Made by a program: the position numbers and the translations under genes
The notes under the pieces: model-generated
What the model was told of the DNA's origin: nothing
The model's database searches: none
The model's input: only the letters and a program-made list of their open reading frames with translations
Origin: Hirudo medicinalis
Lineage: Eukaryota > Annelida > Clitellata > Hirudinida > Hirudinidae
DNA length: 64,000 nucleotides
Direction of reading: 5' to 3'
NCBI GenBank assembly: GCA_011800805.1
Contig: MPNW01000023.1
Location: 82,593-146,592, forward strand
In this document: piece by piece, positions 1-12,200 of the stretch
How positions within the stretch are numbered: the first letter of the stretch is position 1
Layout of the letters: every line of letters starts with the position of its first letter

Positions 1-738
1 AAGATCGATCTATGACCAATTACCTTCTAGAGACAATTTGCGAAGATGGGGTTTGACGGAAGACTGTAAATGTGAGCTCTGCGGCGAATCCGAGACACTC
101 CATCATGTGCTCTCAAATTGCAAATATACCCTCGACAACAGTCGGTACACGTAGTGACACAACAAGGTCCTAAAGGAAGTGGTGGAAGCCACCAAAATGG
201 CAGTAGCCAGAGAAAATTCTCGCAAGATTATATTGCAGCAGAAGGTATATTTCTTGCGAGAGGGCTTTTCACTACCTTGCAAGAAACACCAACTCTGAGG
301 AGAGACATTCTCGCAGAGGCCAATGATTGGACCGTCGCAGCCAGGTCGCAGTTGGACCTCGAAGGATTGAGGCATTATCCCCAATTACTTAGGGATAGCG
401 GCAGGAGGCCGGATGTTGTTCTCGCATCGTCGTCGTCAGATGCTTTCATTTTGATAGAGTTGACGGTACCGTGGGAGGATAGGATCGAAGCGAGTAATGT
501 GCTAAAAACGGAGAAATACTCTGGTTTAGCGAAAGATCTGGAGGATAGCGGCTTTCGGGTAAAGTTAATGCCCGTTGAAGTTGGTGTGAGGGGTTTAGTT
601 GGGAAGTCGGCCTACACGTTCCTCACTCAAATCGGTTTGTCGAGCCGGGAAAGAACTAAGGCTATGACAAAAATGTCGAAGGCCGCGGAGGCGGCATCGT
701 GTTGGATTTGGGAGATGAGAGGCCATAAGCGTTGCTAA
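1..738 (+). pseudogene. R2-like non-LTR retrotransposon, C-terminal end (zinc knuckle + RLE endonuclease), decayed
   Basis: This is the 3' part of a LINE open reading frame of the type that carries a restriction-like endonuclease. In frame 2 from base 2 there is a CCHC zinc knuckle (CELCGESETLHHVLSNC, about 71-121). It is followed by two adjacent stops (tag tga, 152-157) and then more of the same frame (VLKEVVEATK). Near 290 the reading shifts to the frame that ends at the taa 736-738. That frame contains the PD-(D/E)xK-like signature RPDVVLASSSSDAFILIELT (about 391-450). Two stops and a frameshift make it non-functional. The reverse transcriptase part would lie upstream of the window. The order zinc knuckle then endonuclease matches R2/NeSL-type elements; the exact clade cannot be settled from this fragment. 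Confidence 0.8.
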
Positions 739-1190
739 GAAAGGAGAGATTTGGTTTGGTTGGTGAAGAGATGGCGCGCGAATTCGCAAAATGACGTGAA
801 ACACGAATGAGTGTTTATTGTGATATATGCGCGCTGCCGGTGAGCTTAATTTTCAAAGTGAAGGCGGCCGCTTCAAAGAAATTATAACGCTCAGGTTGCA
901 TTATATGGTATCGATTTGAAAAGGTCGCCGTCTTTTAGTCGATAACCATATAATGGGTGCAGTGGATGTGGATGCAGATGCAGATGGTTTAAGTAGGGTA
1001 ATAACCGACAGTGACACCTGCCTGATCAATGGGTGCCCCCCGAGAACGTAAGGAGTTTGGGCCAAAACGTTCGGTGATGGGGCACTCCTCTGACGATTCC
1101 CTGTCGGTACGCTCCATGGTAGGAGTTTCTCATTACATAAATTAATAAAAATGATTTGCAAAGCCAATCTGCCACACAACAATGTGGACA
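739..1190 (+). other. Probable 3' UTR/flank of the R2-like element, with a near-perfect hairpin
   Basis: No coding potential is visible. The stretch is more GC-rich than its surroundings and directly follows the LINE reading frame. Bases 899-923 and 932-955 form an inverted repeat (cattatatggt...accatataatg) with an 8-base loop and a few mismatches. The GC-rich block 1020-1120 contains the paired-looking segments gggtgccccccgagaacg and cgttcggtgatggggcac, suggesting a folded 3' UTR. Assignment to the LINE is inference. Confidence 0.4.
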
Positions 1191-1529
1191 ATGATGTCTT
1201 TGAATTTATAAAATATTTAGCATCATGCTATCACCTGCCATCAAGAAACACTGTAATATATTGCATTTAGTGTTGTGTTTGTCCAATTTTACAAATTTAT
1301 TGTCTATTATTTTAGATCACTGAAAAAGTTTCTCTGCTTTGCCAGGCAGAAATATAAAGAAATTTTCACCAAGACCATGTATATGAGTTTCAAGGCTAAT
1401 GTACTGTGTCCAACTATTCAAGAGGTTTTCTAGTCATGACTGGTCACTACATATGTAAATATATGCCTTATTAAATACCTTGTTAGTATGATCCAAATAA
1501 TGTTGAACTCCAAGAACTAATTAAAGCCA

Positions 1530-2330
1530 TGAAAAAAACTTGCAACTTTTTCAAAGCAGAGCAATATTTGTTCAGACTTGCTTAAAAGAAGAGCAACGTA
1601 AAGAAAAAAATACCTGAGGGAAAGATACTCACTTTAACACAATCTGTTTCCATACACTGGAATTCTCTTTCTACATGCTGGAGAGATTTATAGATATCTC
1701 AGTATGTGGCAAAAGTTTCATTAAGCCCTCTAGTGAAAAATACACCACCAATGCTCCAGCATGCAGATGTTGCAACACTAGAAGAAGTTATATCTATATT
1801 GAAGCCACAAAAGAGATTTTTGGAGATGATTATGTGACAAGTAGTGTTATAATTCCAATGAATTGTTGCTTACAGAAAGCCATGAGTAAACTGAAAGTTG
1901 TAAGCGCAGTTGGTATAAAAATGAAAACTTTTGGAGTCTTTAAAAAAAATAAAAAATACCAACCCCTGGAAATCAACTGCCTATTATGATGGGCAATCAT
2001 TTTGGACCCACGGTTTAAACAAAAATATATAAATTCTGTTGTTGCAGCAAATGCTATAAAATATTTATCAACAGAAGTCAAAGTAAAACAACGTGAATTG
2101 GGAAGCCATTCACCATATACTCCCACATAACACTCAAGAACAGAAAGAAGATAAATTTGCCTCATTTGAGCAAATAATGGTGGGAACATTAACAAATGAC
2201 TCTTCCACCCCTGAGGATCTGAAGCTCTAACTTCAGAAACTTATAGTACATCAGCATAGCCTCCCCACTCAAGTTCTGGGAAAAAAGCTCAACAGTGCTT
2301 CTAGCTTTGTCCAAGGTAGCATTAAATTAT
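1530..2330 (+). pseudogene. hAT-superfamily transposase remnant
   Basis: Pieces of a hAT/ZBED-type transposase can be read in order across frameshifts. They are a W-N-S block near 1659-1669 joined in another frame to MLERFIDIS (1675 on), then LEEVISILKPHKRF (about 1780-1820), then IEATKEIFGDDYVTSSVIIP (about 1798-1858). Last comes the family hallmark LDPRFK, read as AIILDPRFKQKYI from 1993. At least two frame changes and several stops separate these blocks, so it is a fossil. I do not see terminal inverted repeats or an 8-bp target duplication around it. Confidence 0.7.
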
Positions 2331-2639
2331 CTTAAGGTGCCAGGAATTTCGGTCAGTAGTGGTGTCTGTTGTCAATAATGTGGTTTCAGATGAAAGTAGT
2401 TTGTTGGGCAGACATATAACTGAAAGAGTTATTCTGTCTTGTTCATCAAATGATAAAGGTAAATGATAATTGGAGCAGTGTTTTTAAGTGAATTAACATA
2501 TAAATATATATATTTTGTAGAGTAACTTTTTTTATTTAAAAAAAAAATAGAATAAACAACATCGAAAACAGATTACAAATGGATATTTTGATTGATATAA
2601 TAGCTACAGTGAAAAAATAACTAAAAAAAACCTGACAAA

Positions 2640-2883
2640 AAAAAACTGATTAACCAAAAACCATATAGCTCACAGCACACTGGACGAGCAGCAAAAAATG
2701 GGATCAGAGTATCAGAAGCCAGCATCAGAGTTGCAACAACAAGTTTCCAAGATAAGATCCAATGCTGATCAAGGAGGAGAGGTTTTATTCTCCATATTCC
2801 TACTAGACAGATGCACTATGAAAGCGACAAATGTCAACAAGCTCGAATAAAGAGGACAGAAGCCTGGGAATACATCACTGACG
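2640..2883 (+). other. Possible host retroelement interrupted by the L2/CR1 insertion (5' part)
   Basis: Broken + strand frames read like retroelement coding sequence (for example KKWDQSIRSQHQSC and KRTEAWEYITDD) but contain stops. A matching-style block, DRYFLLECPDQDFPRRRI, appears at about 3638-3695, just after the tail of the LINE at 2884-3640. This suggests one element inserted into another. The link is inferred and the outer element is not identified. Confidence 0.3.
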
Positions 2884-3640
2884 ATGGGTCCTCACGTTGG
2901 TCGGGTTGCCGCGGGCTGTTATGCCAAGCTCCTTGTCCTCAAAGAAGCTAAACCATTTGTGCATAAAATTTTCATGTCCCTCATAGTCCAGCTCATCCTC
3001 TCAAAGCTCGATTACTGCAATTCGATTCTGGTCAATGCCACTTGCTGGAATCTCAACACCCTTCAAGCAGTCATGAACACAGCGACGAGGCTCATTTATG
3101 GTGGAAGGTCTTCTGACCCCATCACTTCTCTCCTAGTGGACCTGCACTGGCTAAGAATTCCGGACAGAATCACCTTCAAAATCCTGCTTCTAGTCTACAG
3201 AGCCGCCACAGGCAGCGCTCCTCAATACCTCACTGAACTTTTGACAAGCACATCTGCTATCCCCGGTAGAGCATCCCTCCGGTCCTCCAACAGGACTCTT
3301 GTTGTTCCTAGGTCCCAAACAGTCAGGCAGGGAGACCGTTCGTTCCATGTCTGTGGACCCAGGATATGGAATTCCCTTCCAACCGAAGTCCGTGTTGCAC
3401 TGACAATAGAACTTTTTAAATCACTACTTAAAACCTACCTGTTCATTCGATCATCTTGAATTCATTTTTGATTGTGTTTGTTTTTAATCATTACTTCATT
3501 TTTTACTCTGACTCACTCAATAATAATAATAATAATTTCCAATTTAATTGCTGGCAATGTTTGTCATAGTGCCTGGACATCCCATTGGGATAATTTGTGC
3601 ACTCATAATATGGGCTAAATAAATGTAAATGTAAATGACA
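2884..3640 (+). mobile_element. L2/CR1-type LINE, 5'-truncated copy (reverse transcriptase C-terminus and 3' tail)
   Basis: An open frame of about 190 codons (to the stop at 3457-3459) carries the conserved C-terminal part of L2/CR1-like reverse transcriptases: SKLDYCNSIL, then LVDLHWLRIPDRITFKILLL, APQYLTELL, LRSSNRTLVVPRSQ, GDRSFHVCGPRIWNSLP and FKSLLKTYLF, in the usual order. The catalytic RT core is absent, so the copy is truncated at its 5' end, as is common for these elements. The 3' end finishes with a short repeat, ataaatgtaaatgtaaatg, at about 3619-3638, typical of this LINE group. The frame is intact over its length, so the insertion looks fairly young. Confidence 0.85.
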
Positions 3641-5570
3641 GATATTTTCTCCTAGAATGTCCAGACCAAGACTTTCCAAGGAGAAGAATCAGGCTCAAGT
3701 TTCAAACCTGATTGGCAGACCTAAGAACCACCCTCAACAGCTATATTAGTACAGATCTTAATGAGTTCTAGAAAAGAGAACAGAACCGAACATATGTAAC
3801 TTTGTACAATTTTCTTTCATTTTCCCCATCAACACAATCCTGTAATAAAATTTCTTCCCTCCTTCTCTTCTTATATAAAACATAAAAAGAGCTTGTATTT
3901 GCTTTAAAAAAGTAGAGAATTTTCCAATAAAAATTATTACATTTTTTTATAATTATATTTTTAGTCTAATGTGATGTCACATTCTCAGTATGCATGGCTA
4001 CATTTATTGACTATTCCCTATAAACATTTCCTTTGAATGTAGGAGCCATAAAACCACTTAAGAAAGGATGATTTAGCATTCAGGTGCAAACTCAAAAAGA
4101 GAAAGAATGAAGTACCTTGATGTGCTTCCATTGGCAAACCAAACAGCCCAGTGGATAGGACATTTTCAATCATCAACACAACAACTGATACACTGCAAAG
4201 CATCAATTTTACTTTCATTCCACTAGCATGACTTCAACTTCTTTGCAAATTACAAGTACAATTGTCAATAAGGAACAAGTCATTTGAAAGACATTTGAGA
4301 AAAGCAAAAGTAACCATCATCACCTTATCAGACCCAGCACAGCAAGAACCATTCTTTTTCTTGAACAAAACTCAATCATTCTGAATCTCTGCAGTAGATA
4401 AAGATTTGAAATGATTTGCAACTATGGTTATATATTCATCAATCTCAATAACTCCTAGATTAATACATTATTTATTACATGATAAAAAAAGTTTAGTTAT
4501 TCTGATATAAATTACATTACATTTGTAATTGGAATTAATCAAACTATTTTCCACAAAATAATTCAAATAGCCTGGTCTGAATTAATGTCATGATAATGGA
4601 ATTTAAAATCTAAGCATTTGATAAATATCATGTGGTGTAATGTTATCTTAATGAAATGATATAAGCTTGTCTTATTATCCAATTTAAAATTTTTTAATAT
4701 AGAGAATATGCAATAAAATCAATGTTAGTTTGAAATGGTTTTCGACTTGCCTTAAAATTGTGAAGCAATGTTAATAAGCAAATTGAAAAATGAGAATCAG
4801 AAAAAATAAGAAATAATAAAATTACCATAATTATTCTCTAACAAGACGCAAAAAACAGGAAACAGACTTCAAGCTAAACATTTAACAACGAAAAATAAAC
4901 AAGTAAAGCAGGAATAAATCTAACAATGTTTGGATCAAATGAAAATCCTAAGAAGCCATAAAGAATTTAATTTTCTAGCGTTGTTAATCAATCAATCCGC
5001 AAGTGACTAATCAATTTATTAAAATTAAAATCCCAGTAACCTCTCTCTAAATTTATAATTTAAAAGAATGAACAATTAAAGAAGCTAAAAAGTGGCGCCC
5101 GTATCTCGCCGATTCGTTATATTTATGTTGCTATATTATATTACAATAAAGGCCAAAATTTAGATTAAATTTGAACTTAGATTAGTTAGGTAATTTTCAT
5201 TTAAGTATATTGTATATATGAAACGAAAATAGTAATTGATATATTAATATAATTTACATTAAATTGTAAAAAGACATTTTTTTTTATTTTTTACACTAGT
5301 TTTAATTTTTATTTGGAGATAAAATAGTTTTTATAATTGTAGTGTATATTTTTGTTTTATCTTGAGTGCCTAAAATTTAATAATTTGTAAACGACTTTGT
5401 AGCTGTTTCTTTTAGCTCGACAATTACGGTTTATCCCACAGAATCAACTTAATTTCCAATATAAGTACGCTGAAAGTTTGACTCAAAACGTAGTTTAATT
5501 AGGTTAGTATTTAGCAATCTTTCAAGTGCCTTATGAGCCAGAATAGGATGTGAAGGCAATTATTTACTCG
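3641..5570. other. AT-rich intergenic stretch
   Basis: Bases 3641-3800 may belong to an interrupted retroelement. From 3800 on the DNA is very AT-rich and no exon chain can be supported, apart from one weak candidate signal-peptide exon at 4116-4218 on the minus strand. Confidence 0.4.
4116..4218 (-). CDS. Possible first coding exon with signal peptide (weak)
   Basis: On the minus strand an ATG at 4216-4218 opens MKVKLMLCSVSVVVLMIENV, which looks like a secretory signal peptide. The frame stays open to a possible splice donor (G|GTACTT, exon end 4116). No following exon was found between here and the LINE at 3640, and no upstream stop pattern or promoter was tested. It may be a chance open frame; I cannot name a family. 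Confidence 0.2.
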
Positions 5571-5734
5571 CTTTACCATACAGCGATCCTACACCCCAAG
5601 TAGGGGACCCCTGCCCCGGCAAATTGTAACCCCTCGGTCGATTCCTAACTCCAAGAAGTCCAGCCCATTTCTTATGGCTCCAATCTTATGACAAGTTAAA
5701 CATTTCCGTAGCTTGATTTTGTTGTTGTTGTTGT

Positions 5735-5985
5735 AAGTAAGTAAGTTTATTTATGTAGCGCCATAAGCGTGAGTGTCAGGTAGTAGTAGTATTTAATTAA
5801 TGTCCTCAGCATAACGTGATGAATAGGACAATGACGTGAGTGCCAGGGGCGCTTAGACCAGTTATATAGCGCCGGCTCCCGGGGGTGCTTTGTGGTGGTG
5901 CAAGCTGGGTTTCGATCACGACGCGTAACGACTGTTGCTTTTACCGTCGTTCGCAGGAACGCTACTCTCTGAGCTAACTTGCACT
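5735..5985 (-). repeat. tRNA-derived SINE, copy 1
   Basis: Read on the minus strand, the element starts TGCAAGTTAGCTCAGAGAG, which fits a tRNA A-box. It then has GATCGAAACCC, which fits a B-box, and ends in copies of GGCGCTATATAA. The same arrangement occurs at 22425-22605 (+), 37645-37835 (-), 55270-55365 (-) and 55765-55850 (+), which defines a family dispersed through this window. Confidence 0.7.
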
Positions 5986-6291
5986 TGCTGTTATTAATAT
6001 TATTTTCATCTTAATGTCTTTTCTATATAATGAGATAGTCAGAGCATTAAAGATTCTCTACGTTTCTCAATTAAGCGGTTAAAATTAATGAACTTTCGTT
6101 TCCCGAACCTCATAAACATTCATATATTCATATTGATTGCTACAAGGAATGTCTCAATCAATATGAATCGATCACGTGTTTCTATGGCTCTTATAAACAA
6201 CTTGTCAATTACAGAAAATTCATATCGTATTATTCGTAATTAAGTTTTCAGGTAGAGACTTACTGGAAATTAGATTTTAAAATATCATCAA

Positions 6292-9200
6292 ATGTCGTTA
6301 AGTGTTATTTGGAGAAATTTCGCTCTCAATTCCTCAACTCATGGCATCCAACAAATCAATGCAAGGGAAGGTTAGTGAATTTTTTTGTTTATTTGGAGTA
6401 CCGACCAGAAGAACCTAAGAGAGCTACCAATCATCCGGTATTTTACTTTCGCATTTTACTTTGTTCTTGAAAATTTCCAGAAGTAAACCGTCATTGTATG
6501 TAATAAATGTGATACACAATGTAATAAAAAAAATATCCATATTATAAAATATAACTTTTAAAAAATAAGGAATTATGCTGTTTAATATTATTCACATTGA
6601 CAATTTCCACACTCGAAATTTCGTTGTAATCGATTAAGATGTTAATAGTTATCTTTAAACCAATAATAATGCATGATGAAGAATTAATAAAAAGACGAGA
6701 AATGAATTCCATCGATTTGGATTGACTATGATTTCTCTTGTGATCTGATCCGAGTCAAATTGGCTCTCTTTGTGCCATTTTATCTTATTGTTTGGTTACT
6801 TTCATTCAGTTCATTATTATATCGTTATATTATTGCTCCTAAAATATTCAAACTTTGTTTACTTCTGCCTACCTAATTCATTTCTTAAATTTGGCAGTCC
6901 GATTAGCGGAATAAATGTACCTTATGAGTGTCCTTTTGGGTTGAGTTAATTTACTGTTTTTCTTCATTTACTTATTGATCGCTCCATTCTTAATAAAGGG
7001 ACATAATGGTTTGCATTAAAGAACTAATGCAATGTCTATTTCTCCCATTTCTCGGTTCAGTTAAAACCACAGCAGTCACCATAATTTTAAATTTTGAGAA
7101 CATTTTCAGGACGCATAAGAAAGGCTTTCTGGATCCTAGCTACTACAGGAGCTGTATTGGCACTGCTCATCAATTTGGTTATCCAGGTAGAAAAATACTT
7201 CTCGTATCCGCTAAACATCGAAATGACCATCCAACACGCCAACGATCTGGAATTTCCAGCTATCACCATCTGCAACATGAATCCGGTTAAAAAATCAAAA
7301 CTTCAAGGAATGACGAGAAAGAAGAGAAGTGCAGGTAACATTTCTTTCATGAAATTCAAACGTCTGAATAGCAAATTTTTAAGATGCATCACTTACCGAA
7401 GATTTAAACTAATTTAAAAATCCTCTCCAGGAACAGCAAGATGCTGTTGTTTTTGTTGTCGATCCAACGACTCGACGAAAGTTGAAAACTCGTGTTCTTC
7501 TTGTGAGAATCGAAAGTGCAGCCTTCAGTCAACCGAGGACTTTCAATCCACATCAATGGCAGCCGTTGAAACTACCACGGCAACCATTCTCTTAAAAACA
7601 GTCACGGTTGATAGCATCAAGGCTGACAACGATATAACAACCACTGCCGAATCTTTCGTCCAGGAACCAACAATAAAGGAAGAATTCAAAAAAGCAGAAC
7701 AACTGACTGAGATGATCTCTCGTTTAAATTTGCAGGAAAGGATCGACCTCGGATTCACATTGAATGACATGGTTCTGAGTTGTACTTATGCAGGCAGCAA
7801 CTGCAACCCCGAGTAAGGAATGATTGACGTTTCAATCAAGCCTTCTGACTGTACAACAAAATTTATTAATGTAATAGTCTAATCATCTAATAACTACAAT
7901 AATTTAAACAATAATAATAATAAAAAAATAAAAATAATAACAACAATAATAATAATAAATAACAATAATAAAAATAATAAATAACAATAATAAAAATAAT
8001 AATAATGCTCCTGTTAAGACTGGAGGTTTGGAAATTTTTCGGCTCAGACAATGTCTTCGAATAAGAAGATTGACAGAAATCTTTTCTGAGACAGGTCACA
8101 GAAAGGATGAATTTATGACGGATGTTCTGAGAGATAACATACTGGTCATGAGAGAGTTTCGAAACTTTGGCCGCGGTGGAAAAGCATTCAAAACATGACT
8201 GGAAAGAGGCAATCTCAGAGAGCCTTTATAAGACCGTAGGCGGGTACGGATTAAGATCCTTTTCCAAAGGAATTGGAATGAGTGAGTGAATTGCAGCTGC
8301 TGTACCCAGAATTCCATCCACTCAACAGATACATGCAGGAAGATCCAGGCTGCTGCCCTGACCTGCAGACTTAGATCTTCAAGTTGGAACCTGCGGGCTC
8401 CCACAAGATGTGATGATGGATGTCAATCTCTTGAATCTCTGGGGCACATGATCCAGAAATGCCCAAGAACGGATTGCCCACGACATGAGAGACACAACGA
8501 AAGGTTGTGAAAAGATTGGAACACGTACTGAAAGAAAACGGCTACACAACAAAATAGTCCCGTATCCCTACATAGCAAGGACTTAACATACCAGGTCTAT
8601 GCGCCTGGAAAAGCCACAACTGAAAAGTGTATTTAATGTAGCCATTAGCTCAAATGTTTTCAACTTTGACAGGGAGCATGATAGAAAGGTCTCGAAATAC
8701 GACATCCTTTGATGTTCACAAGTGGATATTGAAGAATGCCCCAGTCGGCACCCAGAGGTTGCAACCGAATATAGGTGCATTCATATACACTGGAGAGGAG
8801 TGATGGCTGAAAAATCGTTTAGGTTCTGGAGAGGTTGCGGCACTTTAGCACTTTCACATTCTCTTGGCGACTCCGAATTAACTATTTAAGTTAATAAAGA
8901 ATGTGTATAACCATTGTTATGCGTTTACCGACGATATATAACACTTATGCGTACACTAAACCTTTCGGAGAGGTTTTCGGATGTTCCATGCTTTTTATGT
9001 TTGAGAGGACGAGAAAAAAATAAAAACAAATAATTGTAGTAATAGTAATTATCATCAGCAGCAACAGCAGCAGCATCGTCATCATATCATAAAAATAACA
9101 TTTAATGAGTTCTCAACTAATTGTTATAGTAATGATAATGATAATAATTTAATCCAGAGTTTTATTAGCTAAGTTGCAGATCTTCACAACTCAAATCCTC

Positions 9201-12200
9201 CGTCAAGCTTTCATATTTCTGAAATTAATAAGCCACATCTCTTGTTTCATGTTCCTTATTTCCGTGCAATCGATTTATTACTCCTTTAAGAAAATTTTAA
9301 TGGTAAGCTATTAAAAATTTGTACCGACATGACCAATTGTGGACTTGCATGGGTTGTGAACGTTGGTAATTAGCTTTCTTGGAACCAACCAAAACCAGAA
9401 CATTGTTTACAGCGACTTCGTCCTCGTGCACAATCCTCTGCATGGTAACTGTTTCATCTTCAACAGTGGTTGGAACAACAGGAGTCATCTAACATCTTAT
9501 CGTACAGGACGAAGATATGGTTGTTTTACAGTTTTACAATTTATTTAGAGTTGAATTATCAATTGCGAAGTTAAATAACTGTAAATCCTAGCAAATGAGT
9601 CATGTGATGATAATTCTTAAGAATTACAGTAGTGAAACAGTTTCTCCAAAGATTCTAATTTTGTTTTTCTAATGATGATAATGGTGTTTCAGGGTTGCTC
9701 ATGACTCTGAACATCAATCAGGATGATTATGTTTTTGAGGCGGGGGACACAGCAGGCTTAAGAATCTTAATCCATCCCGGGCATCAGATGCCATTTCCGG
9801 AGGATCAAGGACTCATCATTAGTGCCGGCGTTTCTACATCCATCTCCATGCAAAAAGTTTGAGGTCATCATCATCACCGTTATCACCATTGTTAATCATT
9901 ATCATAATTGCCAGGTCGTGATTGAGAGACTCGGTGGGGCTTATTCATCCTGTTTCGATATCGATGACACCCCAGGCAGGAGTCTATCGAATGTTTATCA
10001 AGAGACATTTCCTGAAACTAGGTATAGCCAAGAGGTTGTTAATATTCATTTCATTTTGATGGTTAATAATTACTGCTTGTGAATACTCAAATAAATTCGA
10101 AGGCTTGCACTAGAACTTGTTACCAAGAGAATCTCATCGAATTATGCAAATGTGCTGATCCACAATATCCACGTCCAAAAGGAGAGCTTGTTAGCGTTTG
10201 TAACAGTTCGGATCAAAGACAAGGTTACATTGAGCTGCGATATTTGTTGATTTTATGGATCTCAAGCTTCAGTATCGATGTAAGATGAAGCTCCATTTAA
10301 AAGAAGTTGAAAGAAATAAAAACTTTTTTATCAATCAGTTGAATGCAGGAGAAATGTGTCGAATGAATTCAATTCTGATCTCATCTATTGCGATTGTCCA
10401 GTTTCTTGCAAGTTGGAATAAATTATTTTTCGAGAAATCTAAATTATATTATGTATCTTATCATTAATCACTTTTCATAAGTAAATACTATGTTGTATAT
10501 ACAGTCATGACGGAAACCATGAGGACACCCAATTATTTCGTGATAACTCGCTAAACAAAAATTTGATTGTGGAGAAATTTTAGTATGTTGTGTAATTATA
10601 TATTTTTGATTATCTCTTAAATTTTCGTCAAGATATTTTCACGCATTAATTTAAAAATTCAGAAAACGTGATTTCGAGGCGTCCAATAACCATGAAAGAC
10701 ACTTTAAAAAATCATCGTAAAATTCTCGCGAAAAACAAGAACAAAAAAATTATTACTAAGAAATAATATTTCCTTTATTCTCAATAACTTTAAAACATCT
10801 GCTATCCATTGATTTTATTAAGGTTTTTACGAATTTTCCATCCAGTTCTTTTCAGGCACTCCTAATGGCGTTTTCCAGGTCAGATTTGGAGTGGAACTGC
10901 CTTCCATTGATGTAAACCAGTCTTGACAACATTGCCCAGACGTTTACTATAGGATTTAAGTCTGGAGAACAGGCTGGCACACTCATAACTTTAAAATTTC
11001 TGCTCTGGAAAAATGTCATCGTCAACTTGGAGGTATGGATCGGGGCATTATCTTGCTGGAAAATAAAAATTTTTTCCATAATAAGCTTCTCCAAAAGGCA
11101 GGAGATGATCTTCTAATACTTTGATGTAATCTGCTGAAGACTATCTCCCATCCAGCAAGCCCACTTCAGTTAATCCTTCGCTGGAACTTCCTTCTGAAAT
11201 CATCTCATGGTTTTCAAGCGGTCGTAAAAAGCTATTTTGCTTATTTTACAAGTTCTACTTGTTAAATTTATTTGAAATTTTACAGGTCGTTTTGTATACA
11301 ATAAAGTGATGTTACGTATAAAATTGTGTAATATTGAATTTAGCAGTTATCAGGAATTAGTTATCAGGAAATTATGGGGTGTCCTCATGGTTTCCGTCCT
11401 GACTGTATGTATAGTACAATTTCGTATACAAACATAGTTTATTTAATAAAATCACGATAAGCTTAGAACAACTTTCCAAACGTATGACTGCCCATTGGAT
11501 TTTCACCTGAAAACAGGAGATCACTAGCAGGTGTAATAATCAATAGCCATACGGCAGTTCATTCTTGGGCAAATGCAGCCATCTGATAGGAAATGCAATA
11601 TCTTAGTATATCATGATAAGGTCATACTATTAATTGACATCAACAACGTAGCATCAACATATACGAGCAAAACATCTTAGATCTTCTCACAAGACAGCAC
11701 GGATTTGAACCCCTTTGTGGGAGCATCGTCCTAAGACGTCTAGTTACGTAGACGGACGTCAACCTACTACATAACACAGTATGGCGACTAAGCAAGCCAT
11801 TCAAGTCTTGCGAAGCTTATTTAACCCTCTATTTTGGAAGAAAAAGGTTCAATAAATCACAGCTAAATAAGTGCAATTGGAGGATATTATTATTTAACGG
11901 AAAAAGTGCTGTAGAGCACTTTTCACAAGTTGAAAATTTTCCTGTGAAAACTTACAACGATAATAATAACAAATTCTGTTCCTACCAATCTGTTTCAATC
12001 AGTATTCAATAATTACATTTGCATCAGTATTCACTTAATTCGATAACTTACAGGGAAACAACTTACACTTCAACCATCTCCAATGGTCAGTGGCCTGCCG
12101 ACATAGTAAAAGCAAGTTCTCTTCAGTGGAACTTGCATTTGAATCAACTCAACAACTCATTAACTTAATAAATTGATTGAAATTTTATTGTCAAATAACG

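Noticed and set aside
1830..2195. Open frame of 121 codons on the minus strand
   Set aside because: It is the antisense shadow of the hAT transposase remnant, which has recognisable motifs on the + strand.
7887..8099. Minus-strand open frame rich in Ile, Tyr and Leu
   Set aside because: It is a translation of the AAT/TTA microsatellite.
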